From Sulfitobacter dubius (GTDB taxonomy: Bacteria > Pseudomonadota > Alphaproteobacteria > Rhodobacterales > Rhodobacteraceae), in NCBI RefSeq assembly GCF_900113435.1, contig NZ_FOPG01000002.1, positions 248,001 through 312,000 on the forward strand: 64,000 nt of DNA, read 5' to 3'. The translations under genes and the position numbers were made by a program. The notes beneath the pieces are model-generated. The model had not been told where the DNA came from. It saw nothing but the letters and a program-made list of their open reading frames with translations, and did no database searches. Positions 35,448-44,504 of this stretch are shown here, piece after piece. How positions within the stretch are numbered: position 1 is the first letter of the stretch; the number at the start of each line of letters is the position of its first letter.

Positions 35448-37043
35448 ATGGCTCCCAAAGTACTCATTTCCGACAGCCTGTCGGAAGCCGCCGTTCAGAT
35501 CTTTCGCGACCGTGGCATAGACGTTGATTTCCAGCCCGATCTGGGCAAGGACAAAGACAAACTGGCCGAAGTGATCGGCAACTATGACGGCCTCGCGATC
35601 CGCTCCGCCACCAAGGTGACGGAAAAGATCCTCGCCGCCGCGCCGAACCTCAAAGTGGTCGGCCGCGCGGGCATCGGCACCGACAACATCGACAAGGAAG
35701 CCGCGTCGAAACAGGGTGTGATCGTGATGAACACGCCCTTCGGCAACATGATCACCACTGCCGAACATGCCATCGCGATGATGTTCGCCGTGGCGCGCCA
35801 GATCCCCGAAGCGTCGGCCTCCACCCACGCCGGCAAATGGGAAAAGTCGAAGTTCATGGGCGTTGAGCTCACCGGCAAGACGCTGGGCGTCATCGGCGCG
35901 GGCAACATCGGCGGCATCGTTTGCGACCGCGCGCGGGGCCTCAAGATGAAAGTCGTGGCCTATGACCCCTTCTTGGGCGAAGAAAAGGCCGAGAAGATGG
36001 GTGTCGAAAAGGTCGAGCTGGACGAACTGCTGACCCGCGCCGATTTCATCACCCTCCACGTTCCCTTCACTGAGCAGACGGCGAATATCCTCAGCCGCGA
36101 GAACCTTGAAAAGACCAAGCCCGGCGTGCGCATCATCAACTGCGCCCGTGGCGGTCTGGTTGACGAAGAAGCGCTCGCCGACCTGTTGAAATCCGGCCAT
36201 GTGGCGGGCGCGGGTTTCGATGTCTTCGCAGAGGAACCGGCCAAGGAGAACCCGTTGTTCAACCTGCCCAACGTGGTCTGCACGCCGCACCTGGGTGCCG
36301 CGACCACCGAAGCGCAGGAAAACGTGGCGCTGCAAGTGGCCGAGCAGATGTCGGACTACCTGCTGACCGGTGCCGTGACCAACGCGCTGAACATGCCATC
36401 GGTCACCGCCGAAGAAGCCAAGGTCATGGGCCCATGGGTCAAACTGGCTGGTCACCTCGGTGCCTTCATCGGTCAGATGACCGACGAGCCGATCAAGGCG
36501 ATCAATATCCTTTATGACGGCTCCGTCGCACAAATGAACCTCAAGGCGCTGAACTGTGGCGTCGTGGCGGGTATCATGAAACGCGCCAACCCGGACGTGA
36601 ACATGGTTTCCGCCCCCGTGGTCGCCCGTGAAAAGGGCATCCAAATCAGCACCACCAACCAAGACAAATCCGGCGTCTTCGACGGCTATGTCAAAGTGAC
36701 CGTGGTGACCGAAAAGCGCGAGCGCTCCATCGCGGGCACCGTGTTCTCGGATGGCAAGCCGCGCTTTATCCAGATCAAAGGCATCACCATCGATGCCGAG
36801 ATCGGGGAACATATGCTTTACACAACCAACGAAGACGTGCCGGGCATCATCGGCACATTGGGCCAGACCATGGGCGAAAACGGTGTGAACATCGCCAACT
36901 TCACCTTGGGCCGCCATACCGCCAAGGGCGAGGCGATTGCCCTGCTCTATGTGGACGATCAGGTGCCAGAAACCGTGATCGGCAAGCTGCGCGACACCGG
37001 CATGTTCCGGCAGATCAAGCCGCTGCAATTCGACGTGGCCTAA
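35448..37043 (+). CDS. serA: D-3-phosphoglycerate dehydrogenase
   Basis: A 531-residue type I phosphoglycerate dehydrogenase, the entry enzyme of serine synthesis. In order: the substrate domain (VGRAGIGTDNIDKEAASKQG), the Rossmann domain (LGVIGAGNIGGIV), the catalytic arginine in INCARGGLVDEEAL, glutamate in FDVFAEEPA, histidine in VCTPHLGAAT, an allosteric intervening domain, and a C-terminal ACT domain (DVPGIIGTLGQTMGENGVNI) that normally mediates serine feedback. ATG 35448 after AAAAGGA gives the normal family length; a longer open frame upstream is a shadow of serC. A terminator follows. Confidence 0.96.
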   Translation: MAPKVLISDSLSEAAVQIFRDRGIDVDFQPDLGKDKDKLAEVIGNYDGLAIRSATKVTEKILAAAPNLKVVGRAGIGTDNIDKEAASKQGVIVMNTPFGNMITTAEHAIAMMFAVARQIPEASASTHAGKWEKSKFMGVELTGKTLGVIGAGNIGGIVCDRARGLKMKVVAYDPFLGEEKAEKMGVEKVELDELLTRADFITLHVPFTEQTANILSRENLEKTKPGVRIINCARGGLVDEEALADLLKSGHVAGAGFDVFAEEPAKENPLFNLPNVVCTPHLGAATTEAQENVALQVAEQMSDYLLTGAVTNALNMPSVTAEEAKVMGPWVKLAGHLGAFIGQMTDEPIKAINILYDGSVAQMNLKALNCGVVAGIMKRANPDVNMVSAPVVAREKGIQISTTNQDKSGVFDGYVKVTVVTEKRERSIAGTVFSDGKPRFIQIKGITIDAEIGEHMLYTTNEDVPGIIGTLGQTMGENGVNIANFTLGRHTAKGEAIALLYVDDQVPETVIGKLRDTGMFRQIKPLQFDVA

Positions 37044-37064
37044 GCCTCGCAACTGCACAATCTG

Positions 37065-37089
37065 AAAGCGCCCCCTCGTGGGGCGCTTT
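37065..37089 (+). terminator. Rho-independent terminator of serC-serA
   Basis: AAAGCGCCCC (37065-37074) pairs with GGGGCGCTTT (37080-37089) around a five-base loop, followed by TGCTTTT. It begins 22 bases after the serA stop. Confidence 0.88.
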
Positions 37090-37175
37090 TGCTTTTGGGA
37101 GTATCGTTGGTCCAAGCCTTTCCTTCGCGCTGGCTTTGCGGCATCACGAGGGGGTGCAGAAGGACAGGAACGACC

Positions 37176-37904
37176 ATGCCCAACCCCATCTATGCCATCG
37201 GAGACATCCACGGTTACGCTGCCGAACTTGAGCGCGTGCTGACTTTGATCGAAGAAGACGGCGGGCCAGACGCGCGCATCGTCTTCCTTGGCGATTACAC
37301 CGACCGTGGCCCCGACAGCAAAGCGGTGATCGAACGGCTGGTCACCGGCAAGGCCGACGGCCGCAACTGGACCTTTTTGATGGGCAATCATGACCGCATG
37401 TTCAGTTGGTTCATGGAGGATTTCCCGCGTCATGATCCGCTTTTGCTAGTTGAACTGAATTGGCTGAACCCGCGCTTAGGCGGCGACACGACGCTGGGGT
37501 CCTACGGTGTACCCGTCAACGGACGCGACCGGATGTCAGACGTTCATGCAAAGGCCCGCGAAGCGGTGCCGCAGGCGCATGTCGACTTCTTGAAAACCCT
37601 CGCGCTGTCGCATCAAACGCCCGACCACTTCTTTGCCCATGCGGGTATCCGCCCCGGGGTGCCGCTGGATGATCAGACCGAGAATGACCTGCTGTGGATC
37701 CGCAAAGAGTTTCACGAATTCACCGCACCACATCCCAAGCTGATCGTGCATGGCCACACCCCTGTGGATAGCGCTACGCATTACGGTAACCGCGTCAACC
37801 TCGACACTGGCGCGGGCTACGGAAAACCGCTTTGTGCAGCGGTGTTTGAAGGCGAAGACGTTTGGGTTCTGACGCAACAGGGGCGCAATCGCCTGCGCCC
37901 CTGA
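37176..37904 (+). CDS. Serine/threonine phosphoprotein phosphatase-like (PPP family)
   Basis: A 242-residue metallophosphatase of the PPP type found in bacteria. The signature blocks are complete: AIGDIHGYAAELERVL, VFLGDYTDRGPDSKAVIE, FLMGNHDRMF, FFAHAGIRPGVPL and LIVHGHTPVDSATHYGNRVN. It could dephosphorylate proteins, nucleotides (ApaH-like) or other phosphate esters; the sequence does not choose. ATG 37176 follows GAAGGACAGGAA. It stands alone between the serA terminator and the convergent tdh gene, whose stop lies five bases away. Confidence 0.82.
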   Translation: MPNPIYAIGDIHGYAAELERVLTLIEEDGGPDARIVFLGDYTDRGPDSKAVIERLVTGKADGRNWTFLMGNHDRMFSWFMEDFPRHDPLLLVELNWLNPRLGGDTTLGSYGVPVNGRDRMSDVHAKAREAVPQAHVDFLKTLALSHQTPDHFFAHAGIRPGVPLDDQTENDLLWIRKEFHEFTAPHPKLIVHGHTPVDSATHYGNRVNLDTGAGYGKPLCAAVFEGEDVWVLTQQGRNRLRP

Positions 37905-37909
37905 TTGGT

Positions 37910-38950
37910 TCACGTCCAGTCGAGGACTACTTTGCCCGACTGGCCGGACTTCATCGCGGCGAAGCCCTTCTCGAAATCATCTACGCCGAAGCGATGGGTG
38001 ATGATCTGCGAGACGTCGAGCCCGTTTTCCAGCATGGCGATCATCTTGTACCACGTCTCGAAAATCTCGCGGCCATAGACGCCCTTGATGGTGATCGCCT
38101 TGAAAACGATCCGGCTCCAGTCCACCGGCGACTTGCCCGGTGGGATGCCCAGCATGGCGATACGCCCGCCCATGGTCATGGCCTCGACCATCTGATCGAG
38201 CGCCTGTTGGTTGCCGGACATCTCTAAACCGACGTCAAAGCCCTGTTTCATCTTTAGCCGGGGGATCACGTCGGCCAAATTCTCCTCGGCGACATTAACC
38301 GTCACCACATCGGCGACCTTTTCCGCAAGCGCCAGCCGCGCAGGGTTCACATCAGTGATCACCACATGCCGCGCGCCCACATGCCGCGCGATGGCGGCGG
38401 CCATGATGCCGATGGGGCCCGCGCCTGTAATCAACACATCCTCGCCCACCAGATCGAAGCTGAGCGCTGTATGCACCGCGTTGCCCAAGGGATCGAGGAT
38501 CGCGCCGATGTCGTCCGAAATCTCATCCGGCAGCGGGACAACATTGAACGCGGGCAGCTTAAGGTACTGCGCAAAGGCCCCCTGCTCGTTCACTCCAATA
38601 CCCCGCGTTGCGGGATCGAGGTGGAATTTGCCCGCGCGGCTTTGACGCGACTGTTTGCCGATCAAATGCCCCTCGCCCGAGCAGCGCTGGCCGATCTCCA
38701 GCCCTTCGACATTGCGGCCCAATTCCACGATCTCACCCGCGAACTCATGGCCGGTGATCAGTCCCACCGGCACGGTCTGCGCAGCCCAGTCGTCCCAATT
38801 CCAGATGTGAATATCGGTGCCGCAGATACCGGTCTTGTTGATCTTAATCAGCACGTCATCCGGGCCGATTTCCGGCACCGGGGCGTGGGTCATCCACAGC
38901 CCCTCGCGGGCATGCAGCTTTGACAGCGCCTTCATTTCATTCGTGGTCAT
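37910..38950 (-). CDS. tdh: L-threonine 3-dehydrogenase lacking the structural zinc ligands
   Basis: A 346-residue medium-chain dehydrogenase that oxidises threonine to 2-amino-3-ketobutyrate. Counting from the internal Met that matches the E. coli start, the catalytic zinc ligands are intact: Cys38 (KTGICGTD), His63 and Glu64 (TGHEFAGE). So are the NAD site [15 protein letters not shown] and the C-terminal [14 protein letters not shown]. The structural-zinc loop is changed: the E. coli cysteines 93, 96, 99 and 107 are Gly93, Ser96, Ser99 and Asp107 here ([19 protein letters not shown]). The rest of the loop keeps its length, so it is a substituted rather than deleted lobe. It overlaps kbl by four bases, giving a coupled kbl-tdh operon. 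Confidence 0.92.
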   Translation of the reverse strand: MTTNEMKALSKLHAREGLWMTHAPVPEIGPDDVLIKINKTGICGTDIHIWNWDDWAAQTVPVGLITGHEFAGEIVELGRNVEGLEIGQRCSGEGHLIGKQSRQSRAGKFHLDPATRGIGVNEQGAFAQYLKLPAFNVVPLPDEISDDIGAILDPLGNAVHTALSFDLVGEDVLITGAGPIGIMAAAIARHVGARHVVITDVNPARLALAEKVADVVTVNVAEENLADVIPRLKMKQGFDVGLEMSGNQQALDQMVEAMTMGGRIAMLGIPPGKSPVDWSRIVFKAITIKGVYGREIFETWYKMIAMLENGLDVSQIITHRFGVDDFEKGFAAMKSGQSGKVVLDWT

Positions 38951-40134
38951 TCGATCACCCCACATGCCTTGCCAGCCACTTCAAAGGCTTTCAGCGCCCG
39001 GTCCAATTGCTCGCGCGTTAAGGCTGCGTTCATCTGAGTGCGGATGCGGGCCTGCCCGCGTGGCACCACCGGGAAGAAGAAGCCGGAGACATAGACCCCC
39101 TCCTCAAAGAGCTTTGCCGCCATGTCCTGCGCCAGTTGCGCCTCGCCCAGCATGACCGGCACGATGGGATGCTCGCCCGGCAGCAGGTCAAAGCCAAGCC
39201 TTTCCAGCCCCGCACGCCAGTATGCTGTGTTTTCGAACAACTGCGCGCGTAGATCATCGCCTTGCTCCACCAGTTCCAGCGCCCGCATCCCTGCCATGAC
39301 AATCGACGAGGGCAGCGAGTTGGAAAACAGATAGGGCCGCGCGCGCTGGCGCAGCAGGTCGATCACCGCCTGCGGCCCGGCGATATAGCCGCCAATCGCC
39401 CCGCCAAGCGCCTTGCCCAGCGTGCCGGTCACGATGTCGACCTTGACCCCGTGATGCGCCGGGGTGCCCGCGCCCTTTGGCCCCATGAAGCCGGTGGAAT
39501 GGCAATCGTCGACCATCACCAGCGCCTCGTATTTCTCCGCCAGTGCGGTGATCTCGGGCAGGTTCGCCAGATAGCCGTCCATGGAGAAGACCCCGTCCGT
39601 CGCGATCATGATGAAGCGAGCGCCGTCTTCACGGGCCTGTTTCAGCTTGGCCTCCAGATCTGCCATGTCGCTGTTGGCGTAGCGGTAGCGCTTGGCCTTA
39701 CACAGGCGGATGCCGTCGATGATCGACGCATGGTTCAGCGCGTCCGAGATCACCGCATCCTCCGGCCCCAGCAGCGGCTCGAACAGCCCGCCGTTGGCGT
39801 CGAAACAGGCGGCGAAGAGGATCGAATCGTCATGCCCGAGGAAGCCCGCCAGCTTCTGCTCCAACTCGCGGTGGATGTCCTGCGTGCCGCAGATAAAGCG
39901 GACCGAGGCCATGCCGAATCCCTTCTCGTCCATCGCCTCTTTGGCGGTGGCAATCAATTCGGGATGATCGGCAAGGCCGAGATAGTTGTTGGCGCAGAGG
40001 TTGATAACCTCGCGGTCGCCCACCGCGATCTCCCCGCCCTGCGGTGTGGTGATCAGGCGCTCGCGCTTCATCATGCCCTCGGCGTCGATCCCGGCCAGAG
40101 TGTCGGTGATGTGGTCCAGAAATGCTTTGGTCAT
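38947..40134 (-). CDS. kbl: 2-amino-3-ketobutyrate CoA ligase (glycine C-acetyltransferase)
   Basis: A 395-residue PLP enzyme of the alpha-oxoamine synthase family that cleaves 2-amino-3-ketobutyrate with CoA to glycine and acetyl-CoA. Features: [53 protein letters not shown] and the PLP lysine in [21 protein letters not shown] 40132-40134 has AAAGGAGAG before it; a frame extending 10 codons further is not needed. It is the first gene of kbl-tdh and lies just downstream of an XRE-cupin regulator, with a repeat array in the gap. Confidence 0.95.
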   Translation of the reverse strand: MTKAFLDHITDTLAGIDAEGMMKRERLITTPQGGEIAVGDREVINLCANNYLGLADHPELIATAKEAMDEKGFGMASVRFICGTQDIHRELEQKLAGFLGHDDSILFAACFDANGGLFEPLLGPEDAVISDALNHASIIDGIRLCKAKRYRYANSDMADLEAKLKQAREDGARFIMIATDGVFSMDGYLANLPEITALAEKYEALVMVDDCHSTGFMGPKGAGTPAHHGVKVDIVTGTLGKALGGAIGGYIAGPQAVIDLLRQRARPYLFSNSLPSSIVMAGMRALELVEQGDDLRAQLFENTAYWRAGLERLGFDLLPGEHPIVPVMLGEAQLAQDMAAKLFEEGVYVSGFFFPVVPRGQARIRTQMNAALTREQLDRALKAFEVAGKACGVIE

Positions 40135-40162
40135 GAGACTCTCCTTTTGAGAATCATCTACC

Positions 40163-40225
40163 ATAGCGGAGGCTATTCCGGAATAGAGGATTTCTTGAAT
40201 AGCGGATTTTTTCCGATATACCGGA
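40163..40225. promoter_or_regulatory. Four-copy repeat array before kbl
   Basis: The octamer ATAGCGGA, or close variants, occurs four times in one direction: ATAGCGGA at 40163 and 40199, ATAGAGGA at 40183 and ATACCGGA at 40218. Spacing is 20, 16 and 19 bases. The same stretch contains the perfect palindrome CTATTCCGGAATAG (40173-40186). It fills the gap between the XRE-cupin gene and kbl, so it is a likely operator region for that regulator. Confidence 0.55.
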
Positions 40226-40227
40226 TA

Positions 40228-40794
40228 TCAGGCGTCCTGCACGACCAGGAAGGCCCGCACCGGTCCCGCCGTGGCGCGGATGGCGTGGGGCACGTCGGCG
40301 GCGTAGCGCGCGGTGTCTCCGGCCTGCAATTGCTCGGTCCCCGCGCCGCTGGTGATCTCGACAGCACCTTCAAAGACGCTCAGATGCTCACGGGCACCAC
40401 GGGTATGCGGGGCGCTGTCCAACATGCCGCCCTCGGCGATGAGCAGCTCATACACCTCATGATGCCCGGCCTCTTCCGGCGGGGATAGGATGCGGATGCG
40501 ACAGCCGGAGCCAAGGTTGTTGATCGTCGGCACCGCAGCACTGCGCAGCACTTCAATCTGCGCTTCGGTGGGGGCACCATCCAAAAGCCCCGCGAAATCC
40601 ACCTGCAACGCACGGGTCAGGTTCCACAGCGTGGCGATGGTCGGGCTCGATTCCCCGCGTTCAATCTGGCTCACCATAGAGCGCGACACCCCCGACAGCT
40701 TGGCCACGGCATCAAGCGACAGCCCCTGCCCCTGCCGCGCTTCTTTCAGGCGGGCGGGCAGTTGCGTCAGGATCTTGTCATTATTTTCCGTCAT
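40228..40794 (-). CDS. XRE-family regulator with cupin domain (kbl-tdh regulator candidate)
   Basis: A 188-residue regulator with an N-terminal helix-turn-helix (RQGQGLSLDAVAKLSGVSRS, MVSQIERGESSPTIATLWNL) and a C-terminal cupin (GHHEVYELLIAEGGMLDSAP, HLSVFEGAVEITSG, DTARYAADVPHAI). ATG 40792-40794 is used; the open frame continues far upstream only as a shadow of the divergent thiolase gene. It lies upstream of kbl-tdh on the same strand, with a repeat array between them, and is divergent from the thiolase. Control of threonine breakdown in response to an amino acid is a fair inference. Confidence 0.82.
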   Translation of the reverse strand: MTENNDKILTQLPARLKEARQGQGLSLDAVAKLSGVSRSMVSQIERGESSPTIATLWNLTRALQVDFAGLLDGAPTEAQIEVLRSAAVPTINNLGSGCRIRILSPPEEAGHHEVYELLIAEGGMLDSAPHTRGAREHLSVFEGAVEITSGAGTEQLQAGDTARYAADVPHAIRATAGPVRAFLVVQDA

Positions 40795-40909
40795 GGCGGA
40801 TATGTCGCGCGGCGCACTGCCCCTGTCAAGCGGCGCTTTGACGGGACGTTTCGCCTGACAATGGTTCATCTCCGCCCCATAGTACCGCCAACGGATAGAG
40901 GAGAGCTTC

Positions 40910-42091
40910 ATGTCAAACGATATCGTCATCTTGGGCGGCGCACGCACCGCCATCGGTAATTTCGGCGGCAGCCTTGCCGCGACCCCGCCAACCACCTTGG
41001 GCAGCACCGTGGCCCGCGCCGCGATGGAGCGTGCAGGCGTTGACCCGGCGCAGATCGGCCATGTGGTTTTCGGCAATGTCATCAACACCGAGCCGCGCGA
41101 CATGTACCTCAGCCGCGTCGCCGCGCGGGAGGCGGGTGTGCCTGATGAAGTGCCTGCGATGAACGTGAACCGCCTGTGCGGTTCGGGCGTGCAGGCGCTG
41201 GTCTCGGCCACCCAAAGCCTCATGCTCGGTGATGCGGATTTCGCCCTTGCCGGGGGGGCCGAGAGCATGTCGCGCGCGCCCTATATCCTGCCCGACGCCC
41301 GCTGGGGCCAAAAGATGGGCGATGTCCGCAGCGTCGACATGCTTTTGGGCACGCTGAACTGCCCCTTCGGCACCGGTCACATGGGGGTCACCGCCGAGAA
41401 TGTGGCGGATGAGCATACCGTTACCCGCGAAGAAATGGACGCCTTTGCCCTGCAAAGCCAAGAGCGCGCAGCGGCGGCCATCGCGGCGGGGCATTTCAAA
41501 GATCAGATCGTGCCGGTCGACGTAAAGGTCAAGCGCGACATGGTGCCGTTCGACACCGACGAACACCCCAAGGCGACCACCGCCGAAGCGCTGGCCGGGC
41601 TGCGTCCGGTGTTCCAGAAGGACGGGCGTGTCACCGCCGGTAACGCCAGCGGCATCAATGACGGTGCGGCAGCACTGGTGCTGGCCCGCGCCGAAGCGGC
41701 TGAGGCCGCTGGGTTAAAACCCCGTGCGCGCATTATAGGCTACGCCCATGCTGGTGTGCGGCCTGAGGTGATGGGCATCGGGCCGATCCCTGCCGTGCAG
41801 AACTTGCTGAAACGCACCGGGCTGAAAGCCAGCGACTTCGACGTGATCGAAAGCAACGAGGCCTTCGCCAGCCAAGCACTAGCTGTGAACAAAGAGCTGG
41901 GCTTTGATCCTGCGAAGGTGAACCCCAACGGTGGGGCGATTGCGCTTGGCCACCCGGTCGGCGCGACGGGGGCGATCATCACCGTAAAGGCGCTTTATGA
42001 GCTGGAGCGGATCGGCGGCAAGCGCGCGTTGATCACCATGTGCATCGGTGGCGGTCAGGGCATCGCGATGGCAATCGAACGTATTGCCTAA
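40910..42091 (+). CDS. Acetyl-CoA acetyltransferase (thiolase)
   Basis: A 393-residue thiolase of the biosynthetic acetoacetyl-CoA type (AtoB/PhaA/BktB-like). Active-site residues are visible: nucleophile cysteine in NVNRLCGSGVQALVSA, histidine in AIALGHPVGATGAI and the second cysteine in ITMCIGGGQGIAMA. GAGGAGAG precedes the ATG. It is divergent from the XRE-cupin gene and ends in a compact hairpin shared with the convergent ubiB. It may serve polyhydroxybutyrate, fatty-acid or ketone metabolism. No phaB lies beside it. Confidence 0.9.
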   Translation: MSNDIVILGGARTAIGNFGGSLAATPPTTLGSTVARAAMERAGVDPAQIGHVVFGNVINTEPRDMYLSRVAAREAGVPDEVPAMNVNRLCGSGVQALVSATQSLMLGDADFALAGGAESMSRAPYILPDARWGQKMGDVRSVDMLLGTLNCPFGTGHMGVTAENVADEHTVTREEMDAFALQSQERAAAAIAAGHFKDQIVPVDVKVKRDMVPFDTDEHPKATTAEALAGLRPVFQKDGRVTAGNASGINDGAAALVLARAEAAEAAGLKPRARIIGYAHAGVRPEVMGIGPIPAVQNLLKRTGLKASDFDVIESNEAFASQALAVNKELGFDPAKVNPNGGAIALGHPVGATGAIITVKALYELERIGGKRALITMCIGGGQGIAMAIERIA

Positions 42092-42096
42092 ATGCG

Positions 42097-42115
42097 GGGG
42101 GCCTCCGCGGCCCCC
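42097..42115. terminator. Convergent terminator between thiolase and ubiB
   Basis: GGGGGCC (42097-42103) and GGCCCCC (42109-42115) pair around TCCGC in the 28-base gap between the two converging genes. No T-run follows, so function in either direction is uncertain. Confidence 0.5.
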
Positions 42116-42119
42116 TGCC

Positions 42120-43652
42120 CTAAAGCAGCGCGTCGATCAGGGCGATTGTGGTGGCCCCGGCCATGCCGGACATCACCGCAGTCGCCGCGATATAGCGCCA
42201 GAAACGCGGGCGGCGCGGCGGCTGCTCTTCGGCTTGACGGTTCAGCGCCTGTTCGACCAGCCCCGGCAAACGCGGACCAAAGCGGGCCATGACCATCGCC
42301 GTGTCGCGCAGATCAGAAACGATCGCGCGCGGCCCTAGCGACTTGGTGATGTAATCGGTCACAATCGGGCTTGCGACTTCCCAGATGTTGATATGCGGGT
42401 TGAGCGAGCGGGCGACGCCCTCGACCACGACCATGGTGCGTTGCAGCAAGATCAGCTCGGTCCGGGTTTCCATGCCGAAACGCTCAGTCACTTCGAACAG
42501 ATAGGTCAGCAACCGAGCCATGGAGATGCGGGTAGCGTCCATGCCGAAAATCGGCTCGCCTACCGCGCGCAGGGCGCGGGCGAATTCATCGACATCCTTG
42601 TCAGCGGGCACATAACCCGCCTCGAAATGCACTTTGGCCACGCGCATATAGTCACGACGGATGAAACCGTAGAGAATTTCCGCGTACACCCGACGGGTAT
42701 AGCTGTCGATATGGCCCATGATGCCGAAGTCATAGGCGATGATATCGCCGTTGGCCGCAACCTTGAGGTTGCCTTGGTGCATGTCGGCGTGGAAATAACC
42801 ATCGCGCAGGGCGTGTTGCAAAAAGAGTTGCAGCACCCGTTCCGACAGCGCCACGCGGTCGTGCCCGGCGGCATCGAGTGCCGCGTTGTCGCCCAGCGGC
42901 AGGCCATCGGCCCAGCCCAGCGTCATCACGCGGCGGCCCGAATAATTCCATTTGATTTCGGGCAGTTGAAAGCCGGGATCATCTTTGGTGTTGGCCGCGA
43001 ACTCAGACGCGGCAGAGCTTTCCAGCCGCAGGTCCAACTCGCCACGCACCACGCCGTCGAAATGTTCGATCACGTCCATCGGGCGCAGGCGGCGTGAACC
43101 AGGCGAGAAAATCTCGGCCATGCGGGCGGCTAGGTAGAAGGCGTCAATGTCCTTGCGGAAGGCTTTTTCGATGCCGGGGCGCAGGACTTTGACGGCGACC
43201 TCTTCGCCGGTCTCGGCCAGCCGCGCGTGATGCACCTGCGCGATGGAGGCCGCGGCGACGGGTTCGCTGAACTCGGAAAAGATCGCGTTGACCGGCTCAC
43301 CCAACTCCTGCTCGACCGCCCTGCGGGCAAGCGCCGTTTCAAAAGGCGGCAGCTTGTCTTGCAGCACGCGCAATTGCACCGCCAGATCGTCGCCCACCAC
43401 GTCAGGCCGGGTCGACAGCACCTGACCAAATTTGATGTAGGCCGGGCCAAGCGCCGTGAGCGCGCGGGTGGCGGGCGGCATGTTCGGGTCGCCCTTGTAG
43501 CCCAGCCATTTGAACGGCAGGCCAAGCGCGCGGGCGACGAAACGCAGCGGCGGGGAGGCGTCAAAAGCATCCAGCACCACATTCATCGCGCCCGCGCGTT
43601 CCAGCGTCGCGCCGGTGCGGATCAACCGCCAGATGTTGTGCGGACCGCGCAT
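42120..43652 (-). CDS. ubiB: UbiB, ABC1/ADCK-family ubiquinone synthesis protein
   Basis: A 510-residue atypical protein-kinase-like protein needed for ubiquinone synthesis. The family KxGQ motif is in AYIKFGQVLSTRPDVVG. The nucleotide-binding lysine lies in GEEVAVKVLRPGIEK, the ExD-like acidic residues in RGELDLRLESSAASEF, the catalytic loop in GYFHADMHQGNLKVA and the metal aspartate in IAYDFGIMGHID. Two membrane helices close the protein (RYIAATAVMSGMAGATTIAL). Start and stop interlock with ubiE (one shared base), so the pair is one operon. Confidence 0.95.
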   Translation of the reverse strand: MRGPHNIWRLIRTGATLERAGAMNVVLDAFDASPPLRFVARALGLPFKWLGYKGDPNMPPATRALTALGPAYIKFGQVLSTRPDVVGDDLAVQLRVLQDKLPPFETALARRAVEQELGEPVNAIFSEFSEPVAAASIAQVHHARLAETGEEVAVKVLRPGIEKAFRKDIDAFYLAARMAEIFSPGSRRLRPMDVIEHFDGVVRGELDLRLESSAASEFAANTKDDPGFQLPEIKWNYSGRRVMTLGWADGLPLGDNAALDAAGHDRVALSERVLQLFLQHALRDGYFHADMHQGNLKVAANGDIIAYDFGIMGHIDSYTRRVYAEILYGFIRRDYMRVAKVHFEAGYVPADKDVDEFARALRAVGEPIFGMDATRISMARLLTYLFEVTERFGMETRTELILLQRTMVVVEGVARSLNPHINIWEVASPIVTDYITKSLGPRAIVSDLRDTAMVMARFGPRLPGLVEQALNRQAEEQPPRRPRFWRYIAATAVMSGMAGATTIALIDALL

Positions 43653-44404
43653 CAGAGTTTCCAGCCCGAATGCAGCGCCGCGATCCCCATGGTCAGGTTG
43701 CGATATTTGGCCTGCCCAAAGCCCGCCGCGCGGACCATCGACAAGAAGGTCTCTTGATCGGGGAAGTTACGGATCGATTCGACCAGATATTGATAGCTGT
43801 CGCGGTCGCCCGCGATGGCCTGTCCCATGCGCGGGATCACGTTGAAACTGTAGAGGTCATAGGCTTTTTGCATCGCCGGGTTGGGCAGTTGGCTGAACTC
43901 CAACACCATCAGACGGCCACCGGGGCGCAGCACGCGGTAAGCCTCGTTCAGCGCCTCTTGAGGGCGGGTCACGTTTCGGATGCCGAAGCTGATCGTGTAG
44001 ACGTCGAATGTATTTTCGGGAAACGGCAGCGCCATGGCATCGCCCACCACCCAATCGAGGCTGCCGGTCAGGCTGTCGGCCTCGGCCCGTTTGCGGCCTT
44101 CGACGAGCATCGGCTCGGTCAAGTCAAGCACCGTGGCATGACCGTGGCCCGCGCGGCCTAGAAATTTGAAAGACACATCGCCCGTGCCCCCCGCCACATC
44201 GAGCAACTTCTGACCGGGACGCGGGGCGAGCCAATCCATCATCGCTTCTTTCCAGACGCGGTGGATCCCCATGCTCATCACATCGTTCATGATGTCGTAT
44301 TTGCTGGCGACGGAGTTGAACACACCCTGCACGCGACCTGCTTTTTCATGCTCGGGTACGGTCTCGAACCCGAAATGGGTGGTTTTGTCGGCGTCCTGGG
44401 TCAT
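43652..44404 (-). CDS. ubiE: Ubiquinone/menaquinone C-methyltransferase
   Basis: A 250-residue class I SAM methyltransferase that C-methylates the benzoquinol intermediate. Family blocks: [40 protein letters not shown], the SAM loop [37 protein letters not shown] and [20 protein letters not shown]. The ATG is unambiguous. It is divergent from mutM and coupled to ubiB, the standard alphaproteobacterial arrangement near dnaA. Confidence 0.96.
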   Translation of the reverse strand: MTQDADKTTHFGFETVPEHEKAGRVQGVFNSVASKYDIMNDVMSMGIHRVWKEAMMDWLAPRPGQKLLDVAGGTGDVSFKFLGRAGHGHATVLDLTEPMLVEGRKRAEADSLTGSLDWVVGDAMALPFPENTFDVYTISFGIRNVTRPQEALNEAYRVLRPGGRLMVLEFSQLPNPAMQKAYDLYSFNVIPRMGQAIAGDRDSYQYLVESIRNFPDQETFLSMVRAAGFGQAKYRNLTMGIAALHSGWKL

Positions 44405-44504
44405 CTGCTCTTGCGATCCTCTGGTTCAGTCCCTTGTTATAGGGTGCCGTAGGCTGGGGACAATGCGTGCCTTTTGTCACAGGCAAGCCAGAGGGGAAAC
44501 CGAG

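Noticed and set aside
35376-37433. A 685-codon frame opposite serA
   Set aside because: Shadow of serA and its flank; low-complexity, Asp/His/Gly-rich translation, no family features.
40795-41268. N-terminal extension of the kbl-side XRE-cupin gene
   Set aside because: The extension lies opposite the thiolase coding region and is Ser/Arg/Ala-rich. The helix-turn-helix begins right after ATG 40794.
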